Of a DNA stretch of 64,000 nt, positions 8,978 to 17,509 are shown one piece after another. The position numbers and the translations under genes are program-made. This DNA comes from Bradyrhizobium diversitatis (GTDB lineage Bacteria > Pseudomonadota > Alphaproteobacteria > Rhizobiales > Xanthobacteraceae), in NCBI RefSeq assembly GCF_016031635.1, contig NZ_JACEGD010000007.1:124001-188000 (forward strand). The letters run 5' to 3'. Within the stretch, counting starts at the first letter, position 1. Every line of letters begins with the position of its first letter. The notes under the pieces were generated by a model. It worked only from the letters and a program-made list of their open reading frames with translations, made no database searches and was not told where the DNA came from.

Positions 8978-10344
8978 TCGATCCCATCCTTTACGCCCGA
9001 CGCATCGTCCTGTCGTTGGCCGCCGGCGCAGCGCTCGCTTTGGCTCCGGTTTCGCCCTCCAAGGCCGCCGCAAAGATCCAGCGCCTGGTCTCGCCGGGCG
9101 GCATAGAAGCCTGGTTCGTACAGGACGCGACCGTGCCGCTGATCGCCATGGAATATTCCTTCGCCGGCGGCTCGGCGCAGGATCCCAAGGACAAGCCGGG
9201 CGTCGCCTTCCTGGTCAGCGGCCTCCTCGGCGAAGGTTCCGGCGATTTCGACTCCAAGACCTTTCATGAGCGTCTTGATCGCCGCGCCATCGAGCTGCGC
9301 TTCCGTGCCACCCAAGACAGGTTCCAGGGCAGCCTGCGGATGCTGCGCGACAATAGGGACGAGGCCTTTCACCTATTGCGGTCCGCACTGACCTCGCCGC
9401 ATTTCGACGCGGCCGATGTCGAGCGCATCCGTTCCCAAGTCATCTCGGGCCTGCGCCGCGAGACTACAAACCCGACCTCCCTCGCAAGCCGCAAATTCCT
9501 GGAGATGGCTTTTGGCGAGCACCCGTACGGACGGCAGACCAACGGCACGCTGGAGAGCGTGCCGACCATCACGGTCGCCGACATGAAGGATTATGTCGGC
9601 CGCGTGCTGGCCAAGGACACGCTGAAGGTCGCGGTCGTCGGCGACGTCGATCCAGATACTCTCGGCAAGCTGCTCGACGAGACCTTCGGCGCCCTGCCAG
9701 CAAAGGCCAATCTAGCACCGGTCCCGGAGATCGAGGCGGCAAAGCCACCGCAGCGCGCCTTCGTGCCGCTCGACGTGCCTCAGACTGTGATCACCTTCGG
9801 CGGTCCCAGCTTCAGGTGCGACGATCCGCACTTCATGGCGGCTTATGTCGTCAGTCACATCCTGGGCGGCGGAATGTCCTCGCGGCTCTTTCATGAAGTC
9901 CGCGAGAAGCGGGGTCTGGCTTATTCGGTATCGGAATCGCTGCACTGGATGGAGCATTCGGCGCTGTTCATCGGCAATACCGGCACGCGCGCCGACCGCG
10001 CCGGCGACACTATCGACGCCATCGACAAGGAGGTACGCCGCATCGCCGAGGAGGGACCGACGCAAAAGGAGCTCGAAGATGCCAAGTCCTACCTCAAGGG
10101 CTCGCAGATGCTGGCGCTCGACACTTCCTCCAAGCTGGCCGATGCGCTGCTGCAATACCAGCATGATAAGCTGCCGATCGATTACATCGAGAAGCGCAAC
10201 GCCATTGTCGATGCGGTCACGCTGGACGACGCCAATGCGGCCGCCAAGCGGCTGTGGGGCCAAGGCCTCCTCACTGTCATAGTCGGCCGCACACCGCAAG
10301 CCGCGGCGCTGCCTGCCGCCGATCCGGCGCCGAAGTCAGACTGA
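8974..10344 (+). CDS. M16 peptidase-like partner subunit lacking the zinc motif
   Basis: A 456-residue M16-fold protein with an N-terminal export signal (IVLSLAAGAALALAPVSPSKAAA). Where the catalytic partner has HFLEH, this one reads FLVSGLLGEGSGDFDSKTF, so the zinc ligands are missing. C-terminal features of the family are kept, including GGGMSSRLFHEVREKRGLAYSV, the Arg/Tyr substrate-holding region. Such pairs act as heterodimers like mitochondrial processing peptidase, the second subunit binding substrate. The GTG start at 8974 overlaps the stop of the first gene, so the two are one operon and probably translationally coupled. Confidence 0.9.
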   Translation: MIDPILYARRIVLSLAAGAALALAPVSPSKAAAKIQRLVSPGGIEAWFVQDATVPLIAMEYSFAGGSAQDPKDKPGVAFLVSGLLGEGSGDFDSKTFHERLDRRAIELRFRATQDRFQGSLRMLRDNRDEAFHLLRSALTSPHFDAADVERIRSQVISGLRRETTNPTSLASRKFLEMAFGEHPYGRQTNGTLESVPTITVADMKDYVGRVLAKDTLKVAVVGDVDPDTLGKLLDETFGALPAKANLAPVPEIEAAKPPQRAFVPLDVPQTVITFGGPSFRCDDPHFMAAYVVSHILGGGMSSRLFHEVREKRGLAYSVSESLHWMEHSALFIGNTGTRADRAGDTIDAIDKEVRRIAEEGPTQKELEDAKSYLKGSQMLALDTSSKLADALLQYQHDKLPIDYIEKRNAIVDAVTLDDANAAAKRLWGQGLLTVIVGRTPQAAALPAADPAPKSD

Positions 10345-10747
10345 TTGGGCGCACATCGATGGCTGGGCTTGTCCCGGCCATCGACCTCATGACCCGCGCC
10401 GTTCTTGGTGATTCCCGGCGCCCGTGCTGGTACAACCCTGCTGCGGTAGTCCCGCGAAACGGCTATCGCCGACCCGATATGCTGACCCGGCTTCGCCTGC
10501 GCCTCAAGCGCGGCCCGACAAAGAACAACAGAGACGTCGAACGACATCTGCTGGCGAAGCTTCCCAACTGGCAACTGTGTTGACGCCGGCTCGGAGCCGG
10601 CCCTTCTGTTCGAAAACGATGATCGATATCCCTGTGGGACAAGGGTCGCCAGAGACTTACTTTGAAAACGTGAGGCAGGTCATGAAAGCATAAGGCGCAC
10701 GCCATTATGGCACCTGGGCCTCCGCCCCGCTTGCCAAAGCAGAACTG
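10345..10747. other. Intergenic stretch, nothing recognised
   Basis: Short frames only. A small GC hairpin (GCCGGCTCGGAGCCGGC, about 10584-10600) without a strong T-run may be a weak terminator for the M16 operon. Confidence 0.4.
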
Positions 10748-10954
10748 CTAGATGAGGCGCAGGTTTTCGGCTGATATTTTCCCCGAGCGGCCGATCTTTG
10801 GTTCGTAGCTGATCTTGTCTCCTTGTGGGAGTAAGACCAGGCCAGCCTTCTGCACCGCAGAGATATGAACGAACACGTCACGGCCGCCGTCGTCCGGCGC
10901 GATGTAGCCGTAGCCTTTACTCGGGTTGAACCATCTCACGATTCCAATTGCCAC
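10748..10954 (-). CDS. Cold-shock domain protein (CspA family)
   Basis: A 68-residue single cold-shock domain: AIGIVRWFNPSKGYGYIAPDDGGRDVFVHISAV contains both RNA-binding motifs (KGYGYI and VFVHI) and the aromatic face. Such proteins bind single-stranded RNA or DNA and melt RNA structure. The GTG at 10954 is preceded at good spacing by GGGAG and gives the normal N-terminus (M-A-x-G-x-V-x-WF); a longer in-frame GTG at 10978 would add eight residues. Single gene; no clear terminator. Confidence 0.9.
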   Translation of the reverse strand: MAIGIVRWFNPSKGYGYIAPDDGGRDVFVHISAVQKAGLVLLPQGDKISYEPKIGRSGKISAENLRLI

Positions 10955-10978
10955 TGTCTTTGCTCCCAAAAACGACAC

Positions 10979-11565
10979 TGAATCACGCGCTGCGATCGAG
11001 CAGCCGCGTTGCTCACCTCAGCAACTCGCGTGCCGGTTCCAACGCGCTGTAGATAGGTGTAGAAGGCCGGGGTGTTTCGCGCGAATTCGCGGAATTCCTT
11101 GTCTGTCGTTCTTGAGTGCCACGTACGGATGTCTTCAACCCGACAACACTGATACGACAAGATACGAGGGCGATGACTTCGGCCCCTCTCTCCTGTACTC
11201 ATTTGTCCTGTGCAGACGACATCACGAGACTCGCTGGACCGCCTTATCCAAGTGATGTTGATTGCAACTGACGTTTGGCAGCGGTCCATTGACCAGGAGA
11301 TCTCTAGGGCCTCGGGCGAGCCGCTCGATCATCGGTACTTGAGTTTCGATGGGAATGCGTCATCCACCGCCACACCACGGAAAGTGTGCGCTACTTTTCA
11401 GATTCTTCTTGCGGCATGCTAGGCTAATGTATTTAGACGGCTCACAGGATCGGCACCGTCGAGCCGGGATTCCAGCAATGCCACCAAGACTCGATCCGCG
11501 CGGCTGGCCGTTGGATCAGACGACGGGTCGTTTCAACGTTTGTTTCATTTGCCGATGGAGAGTCG
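10979..11565. other. Intergenic stretch between cold-shock gene and pectate lyase
   Basis: No gene supported. I looked for a nod box, a tts box and RpoN elements upstream of the pectate lyase and saw none. A frame at 11210-11422 is protein-like in parts but has no ribosome site. Confidence 0.4.
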
Positions 11566-12822
11566 ATGTCTACGAGGCAAGCGGTGTGCCAGCTGAAACG
11601 GTCATTGCGAATGCTCGCTGGACTCGCCGGAATTGTTGGGATCTCCTGTGCTATCGCAGCGAGCAATCCGCGACGGGACAGCGCACAGGGCTTTGGTGCT
11701 GGAACGACGGGCGGCCTGGGAGGCGAAGTGGTTCAGGTCAGCTCACTCAAAGATCTGACTTATCAATTGTGTCGTTCGTACAGCTCTGGACTCTGCAATG
11801 ACGATAGCCCGCGCGTTGTCCTGATCGCCGGGACGATAGACTTCACAGGCACGGAAGGGCGTGGCGAGGGTCCAGGTTGCCAATACAGCAGCACCTGTCA
11901 GACGCCATACAAGGGTGAATCGCTTCTCCTCCTGGATGGGCTCGATCCGCACTGCGACGGCAAGCTCAAAATGGAAGTCAGCTTCGACAAAGCGGGCAAG
12001 CGTCCCCTGGAGGTCGGATCAAACAAGACCGTGATTGGCGTCGGATCAAACGCTACAATTAGGGGCAAGGGACTGCGACTGAATGGTGTGAGCAACGTCG
12101 TTGTCCGCAACCTGACCATCCGTGACATCAATCCCGGCATTGTCTTCGCGGGCGATGCAATTGCGATTTCGCGAGCGAACCGGGTCTGGATCGATCATAA
12201 CCGTTTTCATAACATCGGGCGCCAGATGATTGCCGGCGGCCTTGGGGCGACGACGAATATCACGGTCTCGTGGAACGATTTTGATGGCAGGGATAACTAC
12301 TCCTCGTATTGCAACGGAGCGCATTACTGGAACCTGCTTTTCCTTGGCAGTCCTCAGTCGATCACGGTTGCCAACAACTACTTCCATGAGGTCTCCGGAC
12401 GGGCTCCGCACATTGACGGTCTACGGTCGGTCATTCATCTGGTGAACAACTACTTCCACAACACCGAGCTGCTGCAGCACAATGGATTCTTCCACGCCCT
12501 GGATGCCGGACCGTCTGTTCAAGGCCTGATTGAGGGCAACTACTTCGACAACATTGAAACCCCGATCAGGGCCGAGAGTGGGCATGTCTTTGGCGCGCTC
12601 GGAGGCGTAAATCGGGAAATGCAAGACCTCTGCCTAGCCATGCTTGGACGCATGTGTGTGGGCAACATCGCAAGGCCCGCGCCGCGCATCAATGGATTCC
12701 GGCTGGATGAAAGCGTCATTGGATCTTTTGGCGCTCTTCCGAAGGCGGCTATTCATCGTCCCCTCCAGGCGGATGATGTCCCGGCATTGGTCACCGCCAA
12801 CGCGGGTCCCGGACACCTTTGA
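11566..12822 (+). CDS. Secreted pectate/pectin lyase (PL1-like)
   Basis: A 418-residue protein with an export signal (basic start, then MLAGLAGIVGISCAIAAS). The mature part is a right-handed parallel beta-helix of the polysaccharide lyase 1 type: GFGAGTTGGLGG near the start, NKTVIGVGSNATIRGKG, VVVRNLTIRD, DAIAISRANRVWIDHNRF (the WIDH calcium-site block), and SGRAPHIDG where the catalytic Arg is expected. These enzymes cut homogalacturonan by beta-elimination. In a symbiont this could loosen plant cell walls during infection. It has several Cys (e.g. CNDD, GCQYSSTCQ) that may form disulfides after export. Ribosome site GGAGAG just upstream; single gene. Confidence 0.88.
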   Translation: MSTRQAVCQLKRSLRMLAGLAGIVGISCAIAASNPRRDSAQGFGAGTTGGLGGEVVQVSSLKDLTYQLCRSYSSGLCNDDSPRVVLIAGTIDFTGTEGRGEGPGCQYSSTCQTPYKGESLLLLDGLDPHCDGKLKMEVSFDKAGKRPLEVGSNKTVIGVGSNATIRGKGLRLNGVSNVVVRNLTIRDINPGIVFAGDAIAISRANRVWIDHNRFHNIGRQMIAGGLGATTNITVSWNDFDGRDNYSSYCNGAHYWNLLFLGSPQSITVANNYFHEVSGRAPHIDGLRSVIHLVNNYFHNTELLQHNGFFHALDAGPSVQGLIEGNYFDNIETPIRAESGHVFGALGGVNREMQDLCLAMLGRMCVGNIARPAPRINGFRLDESVIGSFGALPKAAIHRPLQADDVPALVTANAGPGHL

Positions 12823-13405
12823 CTTTTCCGATAGGATCCAGCGAAGCTGAAACCGCGCGCACACATCTGGCCGAAGGTCCCGCGGAATTCTCGCTCTTCC
12901 GGCAGAACCAATTGCCGGTCAGTGACAGCTTCGCTTCAAGGAGCGCCTTAAGCGTTCAGGCCAGTCGATCCTCACTCCGGGACGCATGGATTTCTTGCAA
13001 GAGTGCAACCGCCTCGAAGCTTTCGCGGGTCTCGTTCGGCCTCCTGCTCGCCCAAGTCTCGGCCCACGAAACACGGTCTGTCTGAACTGATTGAGACCTC
13101 ATCGGCAGCTGCCGTTGGTCCAAAGACAAATGCCCGGCTTACGTCGACGAAAGCAGCTCTTGCTGCGCCGCGCCGCTTCAACGGGCGAACACAAAAAAAC
13201 TTCCGGATGCGGCGCCCTATTCCTGCCGTTGCAGCCAAAGAACGCATTTTTCCATCGTGAATGCGGGACATTTAGCGGTGCTGCGGCGAAAACAATGGAA
13301 TATCTCAGGTCGAGAGAGCTGGCCTGAGTAATTGGATAAATAGTTTTTCGAAGCGACGGCTTGACTTCACGTCCTTGGATCCGGGGCGGCCAGTGAGAAT
13401 GCATT
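12823..13405. other. Intergenic stretch, nothing recognised
   Basis: Only shadow frames. No terminator with a T-run after the lyase was found. Confidence 0.4.
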
Positions 13406-13624
13406 ATGGGGCAGGAATTCTACAGAGAACTGGCGCAGCAGGCCCGTGATCTCGCCGAGCGGGCCGATCCGTTCACCAGGCAGCGGTTGCTGAAGCTGGC
13501 CGGCAGCTACGACGTGAAGGGCGGAAATCTGGGGCGGTCGCCACGGCCGACGGAGCGTCCGCTGCCGATTCCGCGTACCACGCCGCCCGCCTCGATCTTT
13601 TCAGGTCCGGGCGAGGCGGGATGA
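13406..13624 (+). CDS. Small conserved Bradyrhizobium-type protein (72 aa)
   Basis: Starts YRELAQQARDLAERADPFTRQRLLKLA, an amphipathic helical pair, followed by a Pro/Arg-rich tail (PTERPLPIPRTTPPASIFSG). I recall proteins with this pattern as common small cytoplasmic proteins of Bradyrhizobium with no known function. It overlaps the next frame by four bases (ATGA at 13621), suggesting co-translation. Confidence 0.65.
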   Translation: MGQEFYRELAQQARDLAERADPFTRQRLLKLAGSYDVKGGNLGRSPRPTERPLPIPRTTPPASIFSGPGEAG

Positions 13625-13904
13625 AGTTCGGTGCAGGCCACCCGTTCGCTGATCCGGAAGCGGCGGCACGCGAGCGATCGCTGGCGGCATCGAGCCCAAT
13701 CAATGGTCCGTTCCTTTGCGATGCCAGCGGCACCGGCAGCGGTTTCCGAACGGGCCTGACATTCGCGGTCGAACGGGGCTGGATCAAGCGGCATGAGTCC
13801 TGCACGCATGTGAGGCTGACCGGGCTGAGAAATTGGATCTCTACTACTTGTCGAGCGCGAAACAAAGCGCTCTCGGTCGCTTCGCTGGAGCCGACCGACC
13901 TTGA
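13621..13904 (+). pseudogene. Small Bradyrhizobium-type protein, probably frameshifted
   Basis: The first 70 or so residues (FADPEAAARE, INGPFLCDASGTG, GLTFAVERGWIKRHES) match a family of short Bradyrhizobium proteins that normally end soon after the HESGTYV block. Here a CDASGTGSGF segment is intact, but after THVRLTG the frame continues without a normal end all the way to 14412. A shift of one base near 13825 would instead give LTGAEKLDLYYLSSAKQ and stop at 13902-13904. I therefore read it as frameshifted. ATG at 13621 overlaps the preceding gene. Confidence 0.45.
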
Positions 13905-13975
13905 ATGGATCGCAAGCTTCAGTCCGATCGGCTGGGCGAAAAGCATCATCGACGGGCATTGGATGGATGACGGCC

Positions 13976-14185
13976 ATGATGGAAGACAATTTGGCTCGCA
14001 TGCGCACACATCGGAACACCATCCATCGCCACAGAAGACTGCTGAAAACCAAGCTCACCGAACAAGACCGGCAGTACGTCTGCAGACGTCTGTCGGAGGA
14101 AGAGTCGGCGCTCGAGAGCTTGCGAGCGGCGAGTTTTCCAATGGTGTTCACCGAGAGCTCCAGGCTGATGACGTCAGCCTCCTAG
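13976..14185 (+). CDS. Small charged helical protein (about 69 aa)
   Basis: The frame M(M)EDNLARMRTHRNTIHRHRRLLKTKLTEQDRQYVCRRLSEEESALESL is a basic, almost wholly alpha-helical protein resembling a family of short Bradyrhizobium proteins (ARxRxHRNNIxRYRRLLxTxLxxxERxFIxRRLxEE). Function unknown; the length and charge would suit a nucleic-acid or protein binder. Start is one of two adjacent ATGs (13976 or 13979); upstream in-frame codons belong to the neighbouring frame. Confidence 0.65.
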   Translation: MMEDNLARMRTHRNTIHRHRRLLKTKLTEQDRQYVCRRLSEEESALESLRAASFPMVFTESSRLMTSAS

Positions 14186-14235
14186 CCGGTACGGTCGTGT
14201 CGATAGCGGCGGACTACGCGCACAGGAGCGCCGCT

Positions 14236-14412
14236 ATGGCACCCACGTCTGCGAGTTCATATATCGGCTACAAACATCGGAGTCTTTTTTGGATGCGTGG
14301 CCTAGTGATTCTCTTTGTGGCCTTTGTGATTATGCTGGCGGCGCGCGGTCAGCACAAGATTGGTTTCGTGCCGCATCCAACCGCATCCATGCCACCGGTC
14401 AATGTGCCCTAA
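14236..14412 (+). CDS. Single-pass small membrane protein (58 aa)
   Basis: The ATG at 14236 is preceded by AGGAG at eight bases, a good ribosome site. The product has about 20 polar residues, then one strong hydrophobic segment (WMRGLVILFVAFVIMLAARG) and a short tail. The frame is the end of the long open frame from 13621, but the ribosome site argues that this is a separate gene. Function unknown. Confidence 0.5.
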   Translation: MAPTSASSYIGYKHRSLFWMRGLVILFVAFVIMLAARGQHKIGFVPHPTASMPPVNVP

Positions 14413-14755
14413 AGCCGAAGGTTTGGACCAAACAGCGCGGATTGCGCTACAACTTGCTTCCGTCTCTCCGGGAGCTCGGACCGGTTTGATCAGGCGGAGC
14501 CTCGCTTTTCAAGTTGTCTGAGGACCTGCAGGAAGTGGGCAAGCCATGCCTCAAGCCATGCGTCAGTTGAGGCATTTGTGCTGCTGCGATCTGCGCGCGC
14601 TCGTCTCATCACCAAGGAAGATTTGAGGACGGCTGTTTTGACGCCCTCAAAACGAACGGGACCCAGCGCGTATACTGGATTATCGGCGCGGGCTGACGCC
14701 AGCCTTGATCCTCTGAGGCTGCGGTCCGGCCGAATGTCCCGCTTGTGCGAGCGGG
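14413..14755. other. Intergenic stretch, nothing recognised
   Basis: Between two convergent small genes; only shadow frames. No clear terminator. Confidence 0.4.
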
Positions 14756-15175
14756 TCAGGAAGCGTTTGCGCTTCTTCGCACGTGGTCGGAGCGGCGGCG
14801 CTGCCGCCGTCCGCGCCGACCTGAGTGCGCGAGCACCGGCAGCGGGGCCGCGGGGATGGAGTATTCAGGTGGATCTTTTGCGGGCTCCGGACGGCTGGGG
14901 CGCGCTTCCATGAACTCCAAGACGGCGCGTCCCTTTTCCGTTATGCGCCAGCCGCCGTTCATACGTTCGATCAGGGCTTGCGAGAAGATGTCAAGGTCGG
15001 GCACGAGCGAACCCAGTCGTCGAGTGCGTTCGGCCCAATCGCTCCCGCTGGTCGCCAGGATTGCCATGTCGCGCTTTAGGTCCGCCATCACGGCAAACCC
15101 GTCCGGATAGCTCACCAGGATCTTAAGAACTGTGACCTGGAAGTTCACCGCCCGCCCTCTTGTAACTATCGCCAC
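14756..15175 (-). CDS. Small winged-helix-like protein of Bradyrhizobium islands
   Basis: A 139-residue protein whose first 90 residues (GRAVNFQVTVLKILVSYPDG, VMADLKRDMAILATSG, LDIFSQALIERMNGGWRITEKG RAVL) look like a winged helix with the final wing turn WRITEKGRAVLEFME, as found in small transcription regulators. I recall this as a recurring hypothetical protein in rhizobial islands. The C-terminus is Pro/Arg-rich. GTG start at 15175 lies just after the stop of an upstream small frame (15166), so the two may be coupled. Confidence 0.65.
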   Translation of the reverse strand: MAIVTRGRAVNFQVTVLKILVSYPDGFAVMADLKRDMAILATSGSDWAERTRRLGSLVPDLDIFSQALIERMNGGWRITEKGRAVLEFMEARPSRPEPAKDPPEYSIPAAPLPVLAHSGRRGRRQRRRSDHVRRSANAS

Positions 15176-15357
15176 ATCGTCAGCGGCTTCGACAGCGCGT
15201 CGCGGCGAACCTGCGGTACACTGTCGGACGACGTCTCTCCCTGAGTGGCTGCTTTCAGGATTTTTGAGACGACATTGGTCAGGCCGTCGGTGTCGTACCG
15301 GGACACATACTCGCAGATATCGTCAACAACCATGCGCATCCGAGCAAGTATGACCAC
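15166..15357 (-). CDS. Possible small protein upstream of winged-helix gene
   Basis: A 63-residue frame, RMRMVVDDICEYVSRYDTDGLTNVVSKIL followed by KAATQG, reads like a compact helical protein. Its stop overlaps the start of the next gene on the same strand by a few bases. No family is known to me and there is no strong ribosome site. Confidence 0.35.
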   Translation of the reverse strand: MVILARMRMVVDDICEYVSRYDTDGLTNVVSKILKAATQGETSSDSVPQVRRDALSKPLTMWR

Positions 15358-16286
15358 CTGAATGCCATAAACTAGAACTGGTATAAATAGAATAAGCCAG
15401 AACCCAAGCTACGCCTCGGGATCGCAAGCTGCAACAGCCCCTCGAGGATACTGGTCATAGTCCGAGGAGCCACACCGCATACAAGACGGCGACTGGGTGC
15501 AGACCACGTCCGGGGTACATCGGGTTCTAACGCCGTATGGGCCGCCATCTCGCTCCGCGCAGTGCCGAGTACTCCCACGGCATTGCCCCCGATGATAGGC
15601 CGTTGGCCCGGACGTCAGGAACCGCCGGCCGATCGGCACCGATCATCAACATCGGCATGAGTTCGCGGGATCCAGGCGGCTGCCGGTTGCCGCCGATTAC
15701 CCCAAATGACGATGCTGCTGCCGAGCAGACGCCGACGGCACCATCATGACAACCATCATCATCATCGACGTGTCGTTAGGCCGCACAGCATCAGAATAGC
15801 TTCTAGGCGCCATCCGCCGCACCAAGGCTGTTGCCGTTTGCGGCCTGGTTTCAGTTTCGGCGCCGTTCTATGGCCGGATGCGCAATCGGGCGTCTTCCCC
15901 GGCTCGGTGAAAGCAACGTTCGGATCGCACCAATTCACGCGCCGCGGCGTCGATCAGGCCTTCCTTTTACCTTGGCGTTACCGATCGCGACGATTTTGAC
16001 GTCCGTGCCACTTACGGCCATGCCTCGCCCGCGCCTGGACGGGCGGCAAGACGAGCGAGAATCCGCTTCGTTCTCGCAAACGATCCGAAAGGTCTGATCG
16101 TGGCTGTCGTCCCGGACTCCGAACTGGCGGCGCGCTGCCAGGCGTGTCAGGATTTATCACTCGGCCGATAGCCAGCTGTTGGCCGATGAGGTTCATACGG
16201 CATGCCTACGCCGGCAGTGGCAACCTCGATGCGCCGTCCGTCCTCGCACCACCGCCACTTAGCGCGATCCACGGCAAGGGACCTCA
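15358..16286. other. Intergenic stretch with a possible gene remnant
   Basis: No intact gene. On the plus strand about 15970-16172, a frame reading YLGVTDRDDFDVRATYGHAS, IRFVLANDPKGLIVAVVPDS and CQACQDLSLGR then stop looks like the end of a protein, but the upstream part is in another frame. I treat it as a decayed gene of unknown type. Confidence 0.35.
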
Positions 16287-16589
16287 TTATGTCGCGACTG
16301 CATCTTTAGCAACCTTGAGCGGCGACGCTTTGACCGACTTGCTGGCTGGCTTGGCTGCGAATTCCATCGGCTCCTTCGTGAAAGGATTAATTCCGCTGCG
16401 GGCTTCAGTAGCAGGCTTGTTCACGACCGACATCTTGACGAAGCCGGGGATGACGAACTCGCCAGCCTCGTTCAACTCCTTGTAGCCGACGATCGCCAAC
16501 TGCTCGATGACAGCCTTTACGTCACTTTTGGAAACCTGCGTTCCTTGAGCAATTGCGTCGATGAGCTGGTTCTTGGTCATCTTGGTCAC
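16287..16589 (-). CDS. HU-family DNA-binding protein
   Basis: A 100-residue histone-like protein: MTKNQLIDAIAQGTQVSKSDVKAVIEQLAIVGYKEL is the helical dimerisation body, and GEFVIPGFVKMSVVNKPATEARSGINPFTKEPMEF is the beta arm with the conserved GINPFT turn. A Lys/Ala-rich tail follows (KPASKSVKASPLKVAKDA), longer than in plain HU and reminiscent of histone-like tails. It would bend and compact DNA. GTG at 16589 is preceded by AAGGA at seven bases; the ATG nine bases later is the alternative. Confidence 0.88.
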   Translation of the reverse strand: MTKMTKNQLIDAIAQGTQVSKSDVKAVIEQLAIVGYKELNEAGEFVIPGFVKMSVVNKPATEARSGINPFTKEPMEFAAKPASKSVKASPLKVAKDAVAT

Positions 16590-17008
16590 GATGAAATCCT
16601 TTGTAGCGCGGAACGATATAACGCGTGAAGTTCGCCGGTTCTGTTGCTCTTGTTCGAGCACGTCAAAACTACACGAATGCTTTCGTTCACTCAGGTGATG
16701 AAGTCGACCGGCTTAAGACCTATGGAAAAGCGAAAAGACAACGATCAGTCTGATCTCTGTTTCCAGCATTCGCTCACTCGTCATAGGGGGACGGCGCGTG
16801 CCCTAGCAGTTGGCGCGGCAATCAGCGAGTCCATCTCGGTTCTCGCAGACGAGTGATGATCGCATAACTTCATTCGCGATGACAGAGCGAGCCTCATTCT
16901 GTTTCAAACTTCGTAACGCTCGCGCTGACAGGTCACCTGCGAAGGAAACTCAGGGTCCGCGAGTACTGGTGGTGTCGGGAGAGACGCACCAAGCTATTCC
17001 ACTCTATC
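16590..17008. other. Intergenic stretch, nothing recognised
   Basis: Between two minus-strand small genes; presumably holds the HU promoter. No repeats or conserved sites seen. Confidence 0.4.
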
Positions 17009-17191
17009 TTAGCGGCGATGCCCTAGAGAGATACCGAGCTTGATTGCCTTTTGACGGAGAGAACCTTCCGTCCTTTTCATAGACTTCGCGATCCTCGCTA
17101 CGGGCACCTTCGCCTTGGAGTGCGCGCGAAGTTCTTTGACGTCCGCCTTCGTGTACTCGCGGCGGACTACTTTCTTCACTTTCTTCGCCAT
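17009..17191 (-). CDS. Small basic helix-turn-helix protein (60 aa)
   Basis: AKKVKKVVRREYTKADVKELRAHSKAKVPVARIAKSMKRTEGSLRQKAIKLGISLGHRR is very basic, with a helix-turn-helix resembling the DNA-recognition end of small regulators (VARIAKSMKRTEGSLRQKA). ATG at 17191 has GGAG at seven bases upstream; the longer frame adds 13 unlikely residues. Probably a nucleoid-associated or regulatory protein; function unknown. Confidence 0.7.
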   Translation of the reverse strand: MAKKVKKVVRREYTKADVKELRAHSKAKVPVARIAKSMKRTEGSLRQKAIKLGISLGHRR

Positions 17192-17509
17192 TGGAAATCT
17201 CCACTCGTTGTAGAGCGGGGCTTCTAGCACGAAAGATCAAATTAGCAATGTTGCGACGCGTCGAATTTCGTGCGATTTATAGATCGCTATGGCGATTCAC
17301 TTCCGGCCTGATACCTGCAAAAGCGCTGCCTTATTCAGCCAACCACATTGAGACGTCGAAGGGTTTCCGGACGTGATAGCAGCGCGATGTTTGTGCGCGC
17401 GTCATAGTACCACCGCCGGGTGTGCCTCGCATGCGATAGGAGTAATGTGGGCACTGGGAGTCTGTCGCGGCGCTGAATCATCTGTGTGTGCGCCTGCACT
17501 AGGATGCAG
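17192..17509. other. Intergenic stretch, nothing recognised
   Basis: About 320 bp between the small basic protein and the Fic gene; no terminator or conserved site seen. Confidence 0.4.

Noticed and set aside
11974..11996. GTCAGCTTCGACAAAGC, tts-box-like
   Set aside because: Lies inside the lyase coding sequence and has only one half.
13352..13380. TTGACTTCACGT, possible MerR-type promoter
   Set aside because: The second half of the dyad and a -10 at 19 bp are missing.
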